Source of the DNA: Homoserinimonas sedimenticola
Lineage (GTDB): Bacteria; Actinomycetota; Actinomycetes; Actinomycetales; Microbacteriaceae
NCBI RefSeq assembly: GCF_026094475.1
Contig: NZ_JAPELL010000001.1
Location: 931,932-995,931, forward strand
DNA: 64,000 bases
Reading direction: 5' to 3'
Within the stretch, counting starts at the first letter, position 1. Each line of letters begins with the position of its first letter. The notes beneath the pieces were generated by a model. The model did not search any database, had not been told where the DNA came from, and was given only the letters and a program-made list of their open reading frames with translations. Both the position numbers and the translations under genes were made by a program. Of this stretch, positions 8,674-17,263 are shown one piece after another.

Positions 8674-8702
8674 ATTACACTCGTGTAGTTCCCGCGCGTC
8701 AA
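8674..8702 (-). promoter_or_regulatory. whiB promoter, TTGACG-17-TGTAAT
   Basis: On the minus strand TTGACG (8702-8697) and TGTAAT (8679-8674) are separated by exactly 17 bp, close to the primary sigma-factor consensus. This would start transcription near 8667 and give a leader of about 50 nt that holds the whiB ribosome binding site. It is the best canonical promoter I found in the window. Confidence 0.75.
8676..8687. promoter_or_regulatory. Palindromic operator candidate over the whiB -10
   Basis: TACACTCGTGTA is a perfect 5+2+5 palindrome. It covers most of the whiB -10 hexamer and the end of the spacer. A dimeric regulator bound here would block the promoter. Which regulator binds is unknown. 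Confidence 0.5.
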
Positions 8703-8722
8703 GTCGCAAATCGTAAAGCCTC

Positions 8723-8740
8723 AACCCCTCATCGAGGGTT
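8723..8740 (-). terminator. Hairpin at the end of the small membrane protein gene
   Basis: On the minus strand AACCCTC-GAT-GAGGGGTT forms a short stem with one extra G. The stop codon of the 50-residue gene lies in the loop and first bases of the 3' arm. Only a weak T-rich stretch follows, so termination is uncertain. Confidence 0.35.
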
Positions 8741-8881
8741 AGCGGGTGCATTTCGCTCCCGGCGCGTCGCTCCCCAGCGTCGCGTCGGAACTCGACGATA
8801 CCCGTCCGATGCGAGCCCTCGCAGCGTGCCGACCGTTGCGATCACCACCACCGCGACGATTCCTGCCATCCAGATCTCCAT
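8729..8881 (-). CDS. Small single-pass membrane protein, 50 residues
   Basis: The reading frame starts MEIWMAGIVAVVVIATVGTL (one hydrophobic helix, about residues 4-20). It continues with a short basic tail containing DGYRRVPTR and ends NAPANPR. Three things support a real gene: a clean helix-plus-basic-tail layout, the DGYRRVPTR type of motif that I associate with small actinobacterial membrane proteins, and a TAGCGT -10 box 7 nt upstream of the ATG (leaderless). It lies in an otherwise empty 360-bp gap between whiB and the AraC-type gene. Function is unknown. Confidence 0.7.
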   Translation of the reverse strand: MEIWMAGIVAVVVIATVGTLRGLASDGYRRVPTRRWGATRRERNAPANPR

Positions 8882-8888
8882 GGCAGAA

Positions 8889-8894
8889 ACGCTA
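8889..8894 (-). promoter_or_regulatory. -10 element TAGCGT of the small membrane protein gene
   Basis: TAGCGT on the minus strand lies 7 nt before the ATG at 8881, the leaderless spacing seen at many genes of the window. Confidence 0.45.
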
Positions 8895-8918
8895 CGAGCA
8901 TCGAAGATCTGTCACGAG

Positions 8919-8946
8919 TGGCAGTATCGCCATGGTTCGATAAAAT
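8919..8946 (+). promoter_or_regulatory. Promoter and inverted repeat before the GlxA-type gene
   Basis: TGGCAG (8919-8924) and TAAAAT (8941-8946) are 16 bp apart. An inverted repeat, TATCG at 8925-8929 and CGATA at 8938-8942 around a central CCATGG, lies between and across the -10. It could be an autoregulatory site of the AraC-type protein; that is inference. Confidence 0.45.
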
Positions 8947-8981
8947 CGTGCCATCTCACGTCGAGAGTGAAAGGGAAGCCC

Positions 8982-9953
8982 ATGCTCAAGAAGGTCGTGC
9001 TCCTTGCAATCCCCGGCACGACGCCGTTCGAATTCGGCGTCATCTGCGAGGTCTTCGGCATCGACCGCAGCGACATGGGCGGGCCCGCCTTCGACTTCAC
9101 GATCGCGACCGCGACCCCCGGCCCCGTGCGCACGAGCCTCGGCTACACGATGGAGATCACCCAGGACCTCTCGGTCGCCGCCGACGCCGACCTCGTCGCC
9201 GTGCCCGCCCACACGATCGGCGGATCCAGCGACACGGGGGACTACGACGAGGCATACCTCGAGGTCATTCGCGACGCCGAGCGACGCGGAGCCTGGGTGC
9301 TGAGCGTCTGCAGCGGCGCCTTCCTGCTCGGCGCCGCGGGCATCCTCGACGGCCGCCGCAGCACGACCCACTGGATGCACACCGAGCGCCTCGCGGTCGA
9401 CTATCCGGGCACGCTGGTGGACCCCAACGTGCTCTTCGTGGATGACCGCCGCGTCGTCACGGGCGCGGGCACCGCCGCGGGCATCGACGCCGCCCTCCAC
9501 GTCGTCCGCACCGAACTCGGGGCCGCCGTCGCCAATGTCGTCGCCCGCCGCATGGTCGTTCCGCCCCAGCGCGACGGCGGCCAAGCGCAGTACATCGGCA
9601 ACCCCGTGCCCGAGCACCGGGGCGACTCCTTCGCTGCCGTCGCGGACTGGATGCTCGAGAACCTGCACGAGGACCTCACGATCGCCCATCTCGCCCGCAA
9701 GGCCCACATGTCAGCGCGCACCTTCGCCCGCCGCTTCCGAGCCGAGATGGGGGCCACCCCCGCCGCCTGGCTCAACCGCCAGCGGCTCCTGCGCGCCCAA
9801 CAGCTGCTCGAACAGGGGCACCGCAGCCTCGAATCCATCGCCGCAGAATGCGGCTTCGGCACGGCGGCCGTCATGCGGCACCACTTCGTCAAGTCCCTGC
9901 AGACGACCCCGACCGCCTACCGGCGCACCTTCGGCCCGCGTGCCGCCGGATAA
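8982..9953 (+). CDS. GlxA-family transcriptional regulator (DJ-1/PfpI + AraC HTH)
   Basis: 323 residues with two domains. Residues 1 to about 185 are a DJ-1/PfpI-like domain with the nucleophile-elbow-like SVCSGAFLLGAAG (Cys110). About residues 215-318 carry the AraC-type double helix-turn-helix (LTIAHLARKAHMSARTFARR, then SLESIAAECGFGTAAVMRHHF). Such proteins are usually activators of catabolic or stress genes; the ligand and target are not evident. The start is the ATG behind AAGGGAAG at 8970-8977. It is divergent from the small membrane protein gene and convergent with manA, with a gap of only 17 bp. Confidence 0.92.
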   Translation: MLKKVVLLAIPGTTPFEFGVICEVFGIDRSDMGGPAFDFTIATATPGPVRTSLGYTMEITQDLSVAADADLVAVPAHTIGGSSDTGDYDEAYLEVIRDAERRGAWVLSVCSGAFLLGAAGILDGRRSTTHWMHTERLAVDYPGTLVDPNVLFVDDRRVVTGAGTAAGIDAALHVVRTELGAAVANVVARRMVVPPQRDGGQAQYIGNPVPEHRGDSFAAVADWMLENLHEDLTIAHLARKAHMSARTFARRFRAEMGATPAAWLNRQRLLRAQQLLEQGHRSLESIAAECGFGTAAVMRHHFVKSLQTTPTAYRRTFGPRAAG

Positions 9954-9970
9954 CCCTCCAGAGGCACGTG

Positions 9971-11116
9971 TCAGCTGGCGGCCGCGGCCACGAGCAGCTC
10001 CCCGCCCGCGTCAGCGCGCACACTCGCCCGCTCCCCCGCCGGCACGTAGACGGCTTCGCCCCGCGAGAGAGCGAGCGGCGAAGCATCCGCTGCCGTGACC
10101 GTGCCGGAACCCTCCGAGGAGAGCACGATCGAGCGCGGCCCCGCGGTGAACTCGGCTCCGTCGCGCACGCGCACGAGCTCGAAGCCCGCACCCTGAGGGC
10201 GGAATGCCGTGACCCCGTCAGTGATGGGAAGCGCCGAGAGGAAGGGCGGCGGCAGCGGAGTGAAGTCCAGCACCGAGAGAAGCTCCGGCACGTCGACATG
10301 CTTGGGGGTGAGCCCCCCGCGCAGCACATTGTCGGAGGCCGTCATGAGCTCGATGCCGAGACCCGAGAGATAGGCGTGGATGTTGCCGGCCGGCAGGAAG
10401 AGCGCCTCGCCGCGCGAGAGGCTCACACGATTCAGCAGGAGTGCGATGACGACGCCGGGGTCACCCGGGTACTCAGCCGCGAGCATCCGCATCGTGTCGG
10501 CGGCGGGGCCAGAAGCGCTCTCGGCCGCCACCGCCGCCCGCTCCACCAGCGCGTCGACTCCCTCGCCGCGCGTGATGAGCCACTCGAACACCGCCGCGAG
10601 CGGCTCGGCCTCGACGCGCTCGGCGAGGCTCACAAGCGCGGGGTCGTCGCCCGCGAGTTCCCGGATGTCGGCGGCCGACAGGGCGGGATCACGGAAGCCG
10701 CACAGCGCGTCAAAGTGCTCACTGACGGCCACGATGATCTCGGGCTTCGCGTTGTCGTCCTTGTAGTTGCGATGCGGCGCGTCGAGCGGGATGCCCGCCG
10801 CGTTCTCCCGCTCGAAACCCCGGGCTGCCTGCTCGGGCGTCGGATGCGCCTGCAGCGAGAGCGGGCTCGCTGCAGCGAGGATCTTCAGCAGGTACGGCAG
10901 GCGGTCGCCGGCACCCTCGGCCGCCACAACCTCCTCAAGCGTCGGAGGGAGGCCCGCGGCATCCGCCCCCACGACCGCCGTGGGGCACCCCGGATGCGTG
11001 CCCAGCCACACCTCCGCCTCCGGGTCGCCCGAAGGGGCCTCGCCGCGGAACTCGGCGATCGCCGAGCGGGAACCCCACGCGTAGGGGCGGGGGTCATTGG
11101 TGATGCGGAGCAACAT
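9971..11116 (-). CDS. manA: Mannose-6-phosphate isomerase, class I
   Basis: A 381-residue zinc enzyme that interconverts fructose-6-phosphate and mannose-6-phosphate, the first committed step to GDP-mannose. The zinc ligands of the type I family are visible: LQAHPTPEQA (Gln89, His91), KPEIIVAV (Glu126) and the later histidine in GNIHAYLSG. The ATG at 11116 is 5 nt after AGGAG. The GTG just before it is too close to that site. The gene sits with manB in the conserved core and supplies the Gmd pathway further on. Confidence 0.95.
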   Translation of the reverse strand: MLLRITNDPRPYAWGSRSAIAEFRGEAPSGDPEAEVWLGTHPGCPTAVVGADAAGLPPTLEEVVAAEGAGDRLPYLLKILAAASPLSLQAHPTPEQAARGFERENAAGIPLDAPHRNYKDDNAKPEIIVAVSEHFDALCGFRDPALSAADIRELAGDDPALVSLAERVEAEPLAAVFEWLITRGEGVDALVERAAVAAESASGPAADTMRMLAAEYPGDPGVVIALLLNRVSLSRGEALFLPAGNIHAYLSGLGIELMTASDNVLRGGLTPKHVDVPELLSVLDFTPLPPPFLSALPITDGVTAFRPQGAGFELVRVRDGAEFTAGPRSIVLSSEGSGTVTAADASPLALSRGEAVYVPAGERASVRADAGGELLVAAAAS

Positions 11117-11267
11117 CACAACTCCTCAGGCAAATGCTTGACGGCGAGCTACAAACCTCCGGGGGGAGGCGCCGAGCGGCTTAGGACCAAAGTACCAACC
11201 ACCTTGGGGAACGCAGGTAGCCCACCTAGGCTCCTCGCGTCCCGACCCATTCGACCACGGAGAACCC

Positions 11268-12446
11268 ATGGCATTCGACACGCTCAGCTCCGACTTCTAC
11301 GCCCTCGAGAGCACGCTCAGCGAGCAGGAGAAGAACTACCTCGCCGACCTGCGGGCATGGCTCGAGAGCGACATCAAGCCCATCGTCAACGACCACTGGA
11401 ACCGTGCAGAGTTCCCCGCCGGGCTCGTGAAGGGCATGGCCGAGCACGGGGTCGCGGGTTTCGCGTGGGAGGAGACCCGGGCGTTCGAGAACTCGGCCGT
11501 CTTCCGCGGCTGGCTCGCGGTCGAGCTCGCGCGCATCGACGCAAGCGTGTGCACCTACATCGGCGTGCAGAACGGGCTCGCGATGGGGGCGATCGCCGAA
11601 TGCGGCAGCAGCGAGCAGCGCGCCGAGTGGCTGCCCCGCATGGCCCGCGGCGAGGTCGTCGGCGCCTTCGGCCTCACGGAGCCGCTCTCGGGCAGCGACA
11701 GCGCGCAGGGCCTGCGCACGACCGCGACGCGCGAGGGCGACGAGTGGGTATTGAACGGCGAGAAGCGCTGGATCGGCAACGCGACCTTCAGCGACATCGT
11801 CGTCATCTGGGCGAAGGACACGGAGGACGGCCAGGTCAAGGGCTTCATCGTGCCCACCTCCACGCCCGGCTACACGGCCACCAAGATCGAGAACAAGCAG
11901 AGCCTGCGCATCGTGCAGAACGCCGACATCGTGCTCGACAACGTGCGCGTGCCGCACCCACTCAAGCTCGAGAACGCCAACAGCTTCAAGGACACCGCCA
12001 AGGTGCTGCGGGCCACGAGGGCGGATGTCGCGTGGACGGCCGTCGGCATCGCGATCGGCGCCTACGAGGCCGCCGTCGCCTACGCGGGCGAGCGCGTGCA
12101 GTTCGGCAAGGAGATCGGCGGGCACCAGCTCGTGCAGGACCTGCTCGTCAAGAGCCTCGGCAACATCACCGCCTCGCTCGCCATGTGCACGCGGGTGTCC
12201 GAGATGAGCGATGCGGGCACGCTGCGTGACGACCACTCGGCGCTCGCCAAGGCCTACTGCACGGCGCGCATGCGCGAGACCGTCAGCTGGTGCCGCGAGG
12301 TGCTCGGCGGCAACGGCATCGTCACCGACTACGACGTCGCCCGCTTCTTCGCCGACGCCGAGGCGATCTACTCCTACGAGGGCACGCGTGAGATGAACAC
12401 CCTCATCGTCGGCCGCTCCATCACGGGCAAGGCCGCCTTCGTCTGA
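11268..12446 (+). CDS. Acyl-CoA dehydrogenase, glutaryl-CoA dehydrogenase-like
   Basis: A 392-residue FAD flavoenzyme with the full acyl-CoA dehydrogenase fold. FGLTEPLSGSDS and GEKRWIGN form the FAD-binding middle domain, and ERVQFGKEIGGHQLVQ starts the C-terminal helical bundle. Glu in SYEGTREMN is in the position of the catalytic base of glutaryl-CoA dehydrogenase (TYEGT in that subfamily). It probably oxidises glutaryl-CoA or a related acyl-CoA. A TAGGCT box at 11228-11233 and GGAGAA before the ATG support the start. It has no functional link with the glycan genes and is transcribed alone. Confidence 0.9.
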   Translation: MAFDTLSSDFYALESTLSEQEKNYLADLRAWLESDIKPIVNDHWNRAEFPAGLVKGMAEHGVAGFAWEETRAFENSAVFRGWLAVELARIDASVCTYIGVQNGLAMGAIAECGSSEQRAEWLPRMARGEVVGAFGLTEPLSGSDSAQGLRTTATREGDEWVLNGEKRWIGNATFSDIVVIWAKDTEDGQVKGFIVPTSTPGYTATKIENKQSLRIVQNADIVLDNVRVPHPLKLENANSFKDTAKVLRATRADVAWTAVGIAIGAYEAAVAYAGERVQFGKEIGGHQLVQDLLVKSLGNITASLAMCTRVSEMSDAGTLRDDHSALAKAYCTARMRETVSWCREVLGGNGIVTDYDVARFFADAEAIYSYEGTREMNTLIVGRSITGKAAFV

Positions 12447-12464
12447 GCAGCTGCCGTCGGCGCG

Positions 12465-12470
12465 TAGGAT
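12465..12470 (+). promoter_or_regulatory. -10 element TAGGAT of the first ligase-like gene
   Basis: TAGGAT ends 7 nt before the ATG at 12478, giving a likely leaderless transcript. It lies only 18 bp after the stop of the acyl-CoA dehydrogenase gene. Confidence 0.5.
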
Positions 12471-12477
12471 CGAGTCC

Positions 12478-13878
12478 ATGCCTCGCACCGCCGCCCCCGT
12501 CTCGCGTGGGATGCGGGCCTACGCCACGCTCGTGCTGTTCACGCTCCTGGCGGGTGACGCGTGGCGCAACTCGATCAGCTGGCTCGGCTGGGGCATCCTC
12601 ATCGGGGCTCTCGCCCTCGCAGGCATCACGATGCTCGTGCGTCGCCGCCGCGACATCCGGCCCGACAGCATGCCGTACCCGCTGCTGGTCTTTCTCGGGC
12701 TCGCGACCGCGTCGATCGCCTGGTCGGCCTACCCGCAGTGGACGGCTCTCGGCGCGCTCGCGCAGTGGGTCACGACGGCCATCGCGGGGCTGCTGGCCCT
12801 GACGCTCGACTGGCGGGAGATGCTGCGCGTGCTCTCCCGCGCCGTCCGCCTCATCCTCGCCCTGTCGCTCCTCTTCGAGCTCGTCGTCGCCCTCTTCGTG
12901 CGGCAGCCCGTCTTCCCGTTCTTCACGGGGTGGACCGTCGATGAGGTGCCCATCATGTACGCCTGGTCGCGCGCCGACCTCTTCACGGGAGACCCCATCC
13001 AGGGCATCGTGGGCAACTCGAGCACGCTCGGCTTCATCGCGCTGCTCGGCCTCATCGTCTTCGCGATCGAGTGGTTCGTGGGGCGAGGGGCGGATGCCAC
13101 GGCCGCCGATCCTCGAGGTGCCGACCTGCACGGTGCTGACATGCTCACCCCGCGTCACCGCCGTCTGCACGTGGCGGGGTGGTTCGCCGTCGCGGCCCTC
13201 GTGGTCGTGCTCACGGCGTCCGCCACCATCACGGTCGCGATCGTCGCGGTCCTCGCCGTGACGGGACTCGTGCAGCTCATGCACCGGGTGCCGGTCGGGC
13301 CGCCCCGGCTTGCGGCGGGGTCGGCCGCCCTCCTTGTTGCGGCGGGACTCGTGACCGTCGCCATCCTCATGCGGGAGAGCCTGCTCGGCCTACTCGGCAA
13401 GAGCGCCGATCTGACCGGTCGCCTCGATAACTGGCGCATCGTCGCCGATCTCGCTGCCGAGCGGCCCGTCGCTGGCTGGGGCTGGGTCAGCTACTGGATT
13501 CCGTGGGTGGAACCCTTCGACGGCCTCGTCATCCGCAACGACACGGAGCAGCTGCACGCCCACAACGCATGGCTCGACGCGTACCTGCAGCTCGGCGTGA
13601 TCGGGGTCGTCGTGCTCGCCGCCCTCGTGCTCTCGGTCGCGACCCGGGCCTGGTTCATCGCCCTCGACGGCGCATCCGCCTCGCGCCCGGCTGACCGTGC
13701 CCTCGCGATGCTGCCGCTCCTGCTCGTGACGGTGCTCGTCGTGCAGAGCCTCGTGGAGAGCCGCCTGCTGCTCGAGTACGGCTGGTTCCTGCTCGCCTAC
13801 CTCGCCTTCGCGACGAGGCGCGTGGCCGCCGGACCTGACGGGCCCGTGCGCTGGATGCCGCAGTCGCGCGTATCCTGA
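12478..13878 (+). CDS. O-antigen ligase/polymerase-like membrane protein
   Basis: 466 residues, with about ten hydrophobic helices throughout and a larger extracytoplasmic loop near the middle to C-terminal part. That loop region (AGWGWVSYWIPWVEPF and HAHNAWLDAYLQLGVIGVVVL) carries the G-G-W...H-N...L-Q-L-G pattern of the Wzy_C / O-antigen ligase family. It probably joins or polymerises lipid-linked glycan chains at the outer membrane face. It is related in layout to the protein at 14996-16273. It is transcribed alone and convergent with gmd. Confidence 0.85.
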   Translation: MPRTAAPVSRGMRAYATLVLFTLLAGDAWRNSISWLGWGILIGALALAGITMLVRRRRDIRPDSMPYPLLVFLGLATASIAWSAYPQWTALGALAQWVTTAIAGLLALTLDWREMLRVLSRAVRLILALSLLFELVVALFVRQPVFPFFTGWTVDEVPIMYAWSRADLFTGDPIQGIVGNSSTLGFIALLGLIVFAIEWFVGRGADATAADPRGADLHGADMLTPRHRRLHVAGWFAVAALVVVLTASATITVAIVAVLAVTGLVQLMHRVPVGPPRLAAGSAALLVAAGLVTVAILMRESLLGLLGKSADLTGRLDNWRIVADLAAERPVAGWGWVSYWIPWVEPFDGLVIRNDTEQLHAHNAWLDAYLQLGVIGVVVLAALVLSVATRAWFIALDGASASRPADRALAMLPLLLVTVLVVQSLVESRLLLEYGWFLLAYLAFATRRVAAGPDGPVRWMPQSRVS

Positions 13879-13901
13879 CGGGCCCGCGCCCTGGCGGCCC
13901 G
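13879..13901. terminator. Weak inverted repeat between convergent genes
   Basis: CGGGCC and GGCCCG are separated by 11 bp in the 37-bp gap between the ligase-like gene and gmd. The stem is only 6 bp and there is no T-run, so this is a poor bidirectional terminator candidate. Confidence 0.25.
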
Positions 13902-13915
13902 GCACCTCCGAAGGT

Positions 13916-14899
<984 letters not shown>

Positions 14900-14980
14900 C
14901 GGTGTGTTCCTCCAAGGGATCGAGGCATGAGAGGCCAGACGGGTCGCCTAACTCTACACGCGCGCCCCCGCCGCATGCCG

Positions 14981-14986
14981 TACCCT
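14981..14986 (+). promoter_or_regulatory. -10 element TACCCT of the second ligase-like gene
   Basis: TACCCT ends 9 nt before the ATG at 14996. The spacing is a little long for a leaderless start, and no ribosome binding site is visible in between. Confidence 0.35.
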
Positions 14987-14995
14987 GAAGGCCCC

Positions 14996-16273
14996 ATGGC
15001 AACCCCACCGCGCCCGCCCCTCATCCCCGATGCGGGATGGGCGTTCCTCGGGTCGGCCGCCTTCACCAAGGCTGCGACGCTCGCGGTGCTGGGAACCGTG
15101 TTCCTCGCCCATCCGATCGTCGCCATGATCGGCTGGTGGGGCTACGGCGCAGCGCTCGCCACCCTGGCCGCGTTCTGCGGCGCCTCGCTTCGCGTGCGCC
15201 GCGGCGAGATCGAGTGGAACGGGATGCTGCCCATCTCGCTGCTCGTCTTCGTCGGGTGGAGCCTGCTCTCGATCGTCTGGAGCCAATACAACTGGGCCTC
15301 GCTCGGCGGGATCGCCTACCAGCTGGTGGTGGCCTTCCTCGGCGTCTTCGTCGCGCTCAGCCGCGACCTGCTCCAGGTGGTGCGTGCGGTCGGCGATACG
15401 CTGCGTTTCGTGATCGCCGCCTCCTTCGCGGTCGAGATCCTCGCGGGCGCGCTGATCGACATGCCGATCCCCTTCCTCGGCGTCTCTGGCAACCTCGTGG
15501 AAGGCGGCCCGCTCGAGGGCCTGCTGGGCACCCGCAACCAGTTCGGGGCGGTCGCCGCGATCGCCGTCATGACGTTCTTCGTGGAGCTCGCGACCCGTTC
15601 CGTGAGCCGCTGGGTCTCGGCGACATCGCTCGCGGCGGCGCTGCTCGCGGTCGCCCTCACGCAGTCACCCGTCACTCTCGGCGTGCTCGCGGTGCTCGTC
15701 GTGGCGACGGCCGTGCTGTTCGGCGTGCGTCGCGCGGGCGAGCCGCTGCGGCGCATCCTCAATCTCGTCGTCCTTGGGGTCGTCGGCCTCACGCTCGTGA
15801 TCGTGTGGGTGGCGCGCTCGCGCGTCATCGCGCTGCTCAATGCGGGCAGCGAGTTCGAGCTGCGCTACACCCTCTGGATGCAGGTGCTGGGCCTCGCACA
15901 GTTACACCCCATCGAGGGCTTCGGCTGGGTGGGTGTATGGCCTCGCGATGTGCCCCCCTACTCGTGGTTCTTGGTGGCGGGGCGCGGCCACGCCTCGGCG
16001 CTCAACGCCTTCGTCGATGTCGCCTTCCAGCTGGGGCTCGTGGGCCTCGTCGCGTTCGTCGCCCTGCTGGGCCTCGCCCTCGTGCGCTCGTGGCTGCTCG
16101 CGACGCGTCGCCGCACGATCACCTACGTCTGGCCGGCCCTCGTGCTGCTCGTGCTCGCCGTGACCTCGCTCGCGGAGAGCTCGCTGCTCGTCGGCTTCGG
16201 CTGGCTGACGCTCGTCGTGTGCTGCGTCATGGCGTCGCGCAATCTCAGCTGGCGCACCCGCCTGCCTCGGTGA
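14996..16273 (+). CDS. O-antigen ligase/polymerase-like membrane protein
   Basis: 425 residues, polytopic with about ten helices. The C-terminal half contains HPIEGFGWVGVWPRDVPPYS and the later HASALNAFVDVAFQLGLVGL, the same ligase-family loop pattern as the protein at 12478-13878, so the two are probably distant paralogues. It is predicted to act at the outer face of the membrane on undecaprenyl-linked glycans. The ATG that gives MATPPRPPL was chosen because the region upstream holds the promoter and no ribosome binding site. It is convergent with galE with a 3-bp gap. Confidence 0.83.
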   Translation: MATPPRPPLIPDAGWAFLGSAAFTKAATLAVLGTVFLAHPIVAMIGWWGYGAALATLAAFCGASLRVRRGEIEWNGMLPISLLVFVGWSLLSIVWSQYNWASLGGIAYQLVVAFLGVFVALSRDLLQVVRAVGDTLRFVIAASFAVEILAGALIDMPIPFLGVSGNLVEGGPLEGLLGTRNQFGAVAAIAVMTFFVELATRSVSRWVSATSLAAALLAVALTQSPVTLGVLAVLVVATAVLFGVRRAGEPLRRILNLVVLGVVGLTLVIVWVARSRVIALLNAGSEFELRYTLWMQVLGLAQLHPIEGFGWVGVWPRDVPPYSWFLVAGRGHASALNAFVDVAFQLGLVGLVAFVALLGLALVRSWLLATRRRTITYVWPALVLLVLAVTSLAESSLLVGFGWLTLVVCCVMASRNLSWRTRLPR

Positions 16274-16276
16274 CCC

Positions 16277-17263
16277 TTAGGCCGTGTGCGCCTGCCAGGC
16301 CGAGGCGACGATCTCGTCGAGGCCGCGGCGCGCGCGCCAGCCGAGCACCTCGGTGATGCGGGCGGGGTCGGCGATGAGCTTGGGCGGGTCGCCTGCGCGG
16401 CGCGGCATGATCTCGGGCTGCAGCTCACGGCCGGACGCCCGCGCGATCGCCTCGATGACCTCCCGCACGCTGCTGCCCTCGCCCGTGCCCACATTGAAGA
16501 CGGATGCCTCGGGCTCGGCTCCCTCGCCACGCCGGGTCTCGAGTCGGTCGAGGGCGGCGAGGTGCGCGTGCGCGAGGTCGAGCACGTGGATGTAGTCACG
16601 GATGCACGTGCCGTCAGCCGTCGCGTAGTCGTCGCCGAAGATGCGCGGCTGCTCCCCCGCGTCGAGCCGCTGGAACACCATCGGCACGAGGTTCTGCACG
16701 GCCGTGTCGCCGAGGTCCGGCCAGCCGGCGCCCGCGACGTTGAAGTAGCGCAGCGAGGTGGCGGAGATGCCGAGGGGGGCGACGGATGCTGTGAGCAGCT
16801 GCTCCCCGACGAGCTTGGTCGCCCCATAGGGGTTGATGGGGCGGGTGGGGTCGTCTTCCGCGACGGCGCCCGTGTCGGGTTCGCCGTAGACGGCGGCGGA
16901 GGACGAGAAGACGACGCTGCCGACCGTGCTGCCCTCGATCGCGAGCAACAGGTTGGCGAGGGAGCCGACGTTCTGCGAGTAGTACCAGGCGGGCCGCTGC
17001 ACGGACTCCCCGACCTGCTTGCGGGCGGCGAAGTGGATGACGGCGTCGACGGCGTGCTCGTCGATGAGGGTGCGCACGGCGGAGGGAGCGGCATCCGTAG
17101 CCAGGTCGATCTCGAGGGTCGGGATGCCCTCCGTGCGGGCGCGGACGCCGTTACTGAGGTCATCGACGATCACGACGCGGCTGCCACGCTCCTGGAGGAG
17201 GCGCACGACGTGCGAGCCGATGTAGCCGGCACCGCCGGTGACGAGGACGCAGGGAGTTGTCAT
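16277..17263 (-). CDS. galE: UDP-glucose 4-epimerase
   Basis: 328 residues. The start VTGGAGYIGSHVVRLLQERG is the NAD-binding loop, FSSSAAVYGEPD carries the catalytic Ser and NPYGATKLVGEQ the Tyr-x3-Lys pair. YFNVAGAG and NVGTGEGSSVREVI are GalE-type segments. It interconverts UDP-glucose and UDP-galactose (possibly also the N-acetyl forms) for glycan assembly. The ATG overlaps the stop of the upstream glycosyltransferase gene (17260-18261), so the two form one operon. Confidence 0.93.
   Translation of the reverse strand: MTTPCVLVTGGAGYIGSHVVRLLQERGSRVVIVDDLSNGVRARTEGIPTLEIDLATDAAPSAVRTLIDEHAVDAVIHFAARKQVGESVQRPAWYYSQNVGSLANLLLAIEGSTVGSVVFSSSAAVYGEPDTGAVAEDDPTRPINPYGATKLVGEQLLTASVAPLGISATSLRYFNVAGAGWPDLGDTAVQNLVPMVFQRLDAGEQPRIFGDDYATADGTCIRDYIHVLDLAHAHLAALDRLETRRGEGAEPEASVFNVGTGEGSSVREVIEAIARASGRELQPEIMPRRAGDPPKLIADPARITEVLGWRARRGLDEIVASAWQAHTA

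Noticed and set aside
8643-8981. Upstream extension of the GlxA-type gene to 8643
   Set aside because: It would read through the whiB promoter and the small membrane protein gene and add sequence foreign to the family; the ATG at 8982 has a good ribosome binding site.
9848-12229. 793-codon plus-strand frame across manA and the acyl-CoA dehydrogenase
   Set aside because: It is the shadow of two well-supported genes, very Arg-rich, with no domain, start site or promoter of its own.
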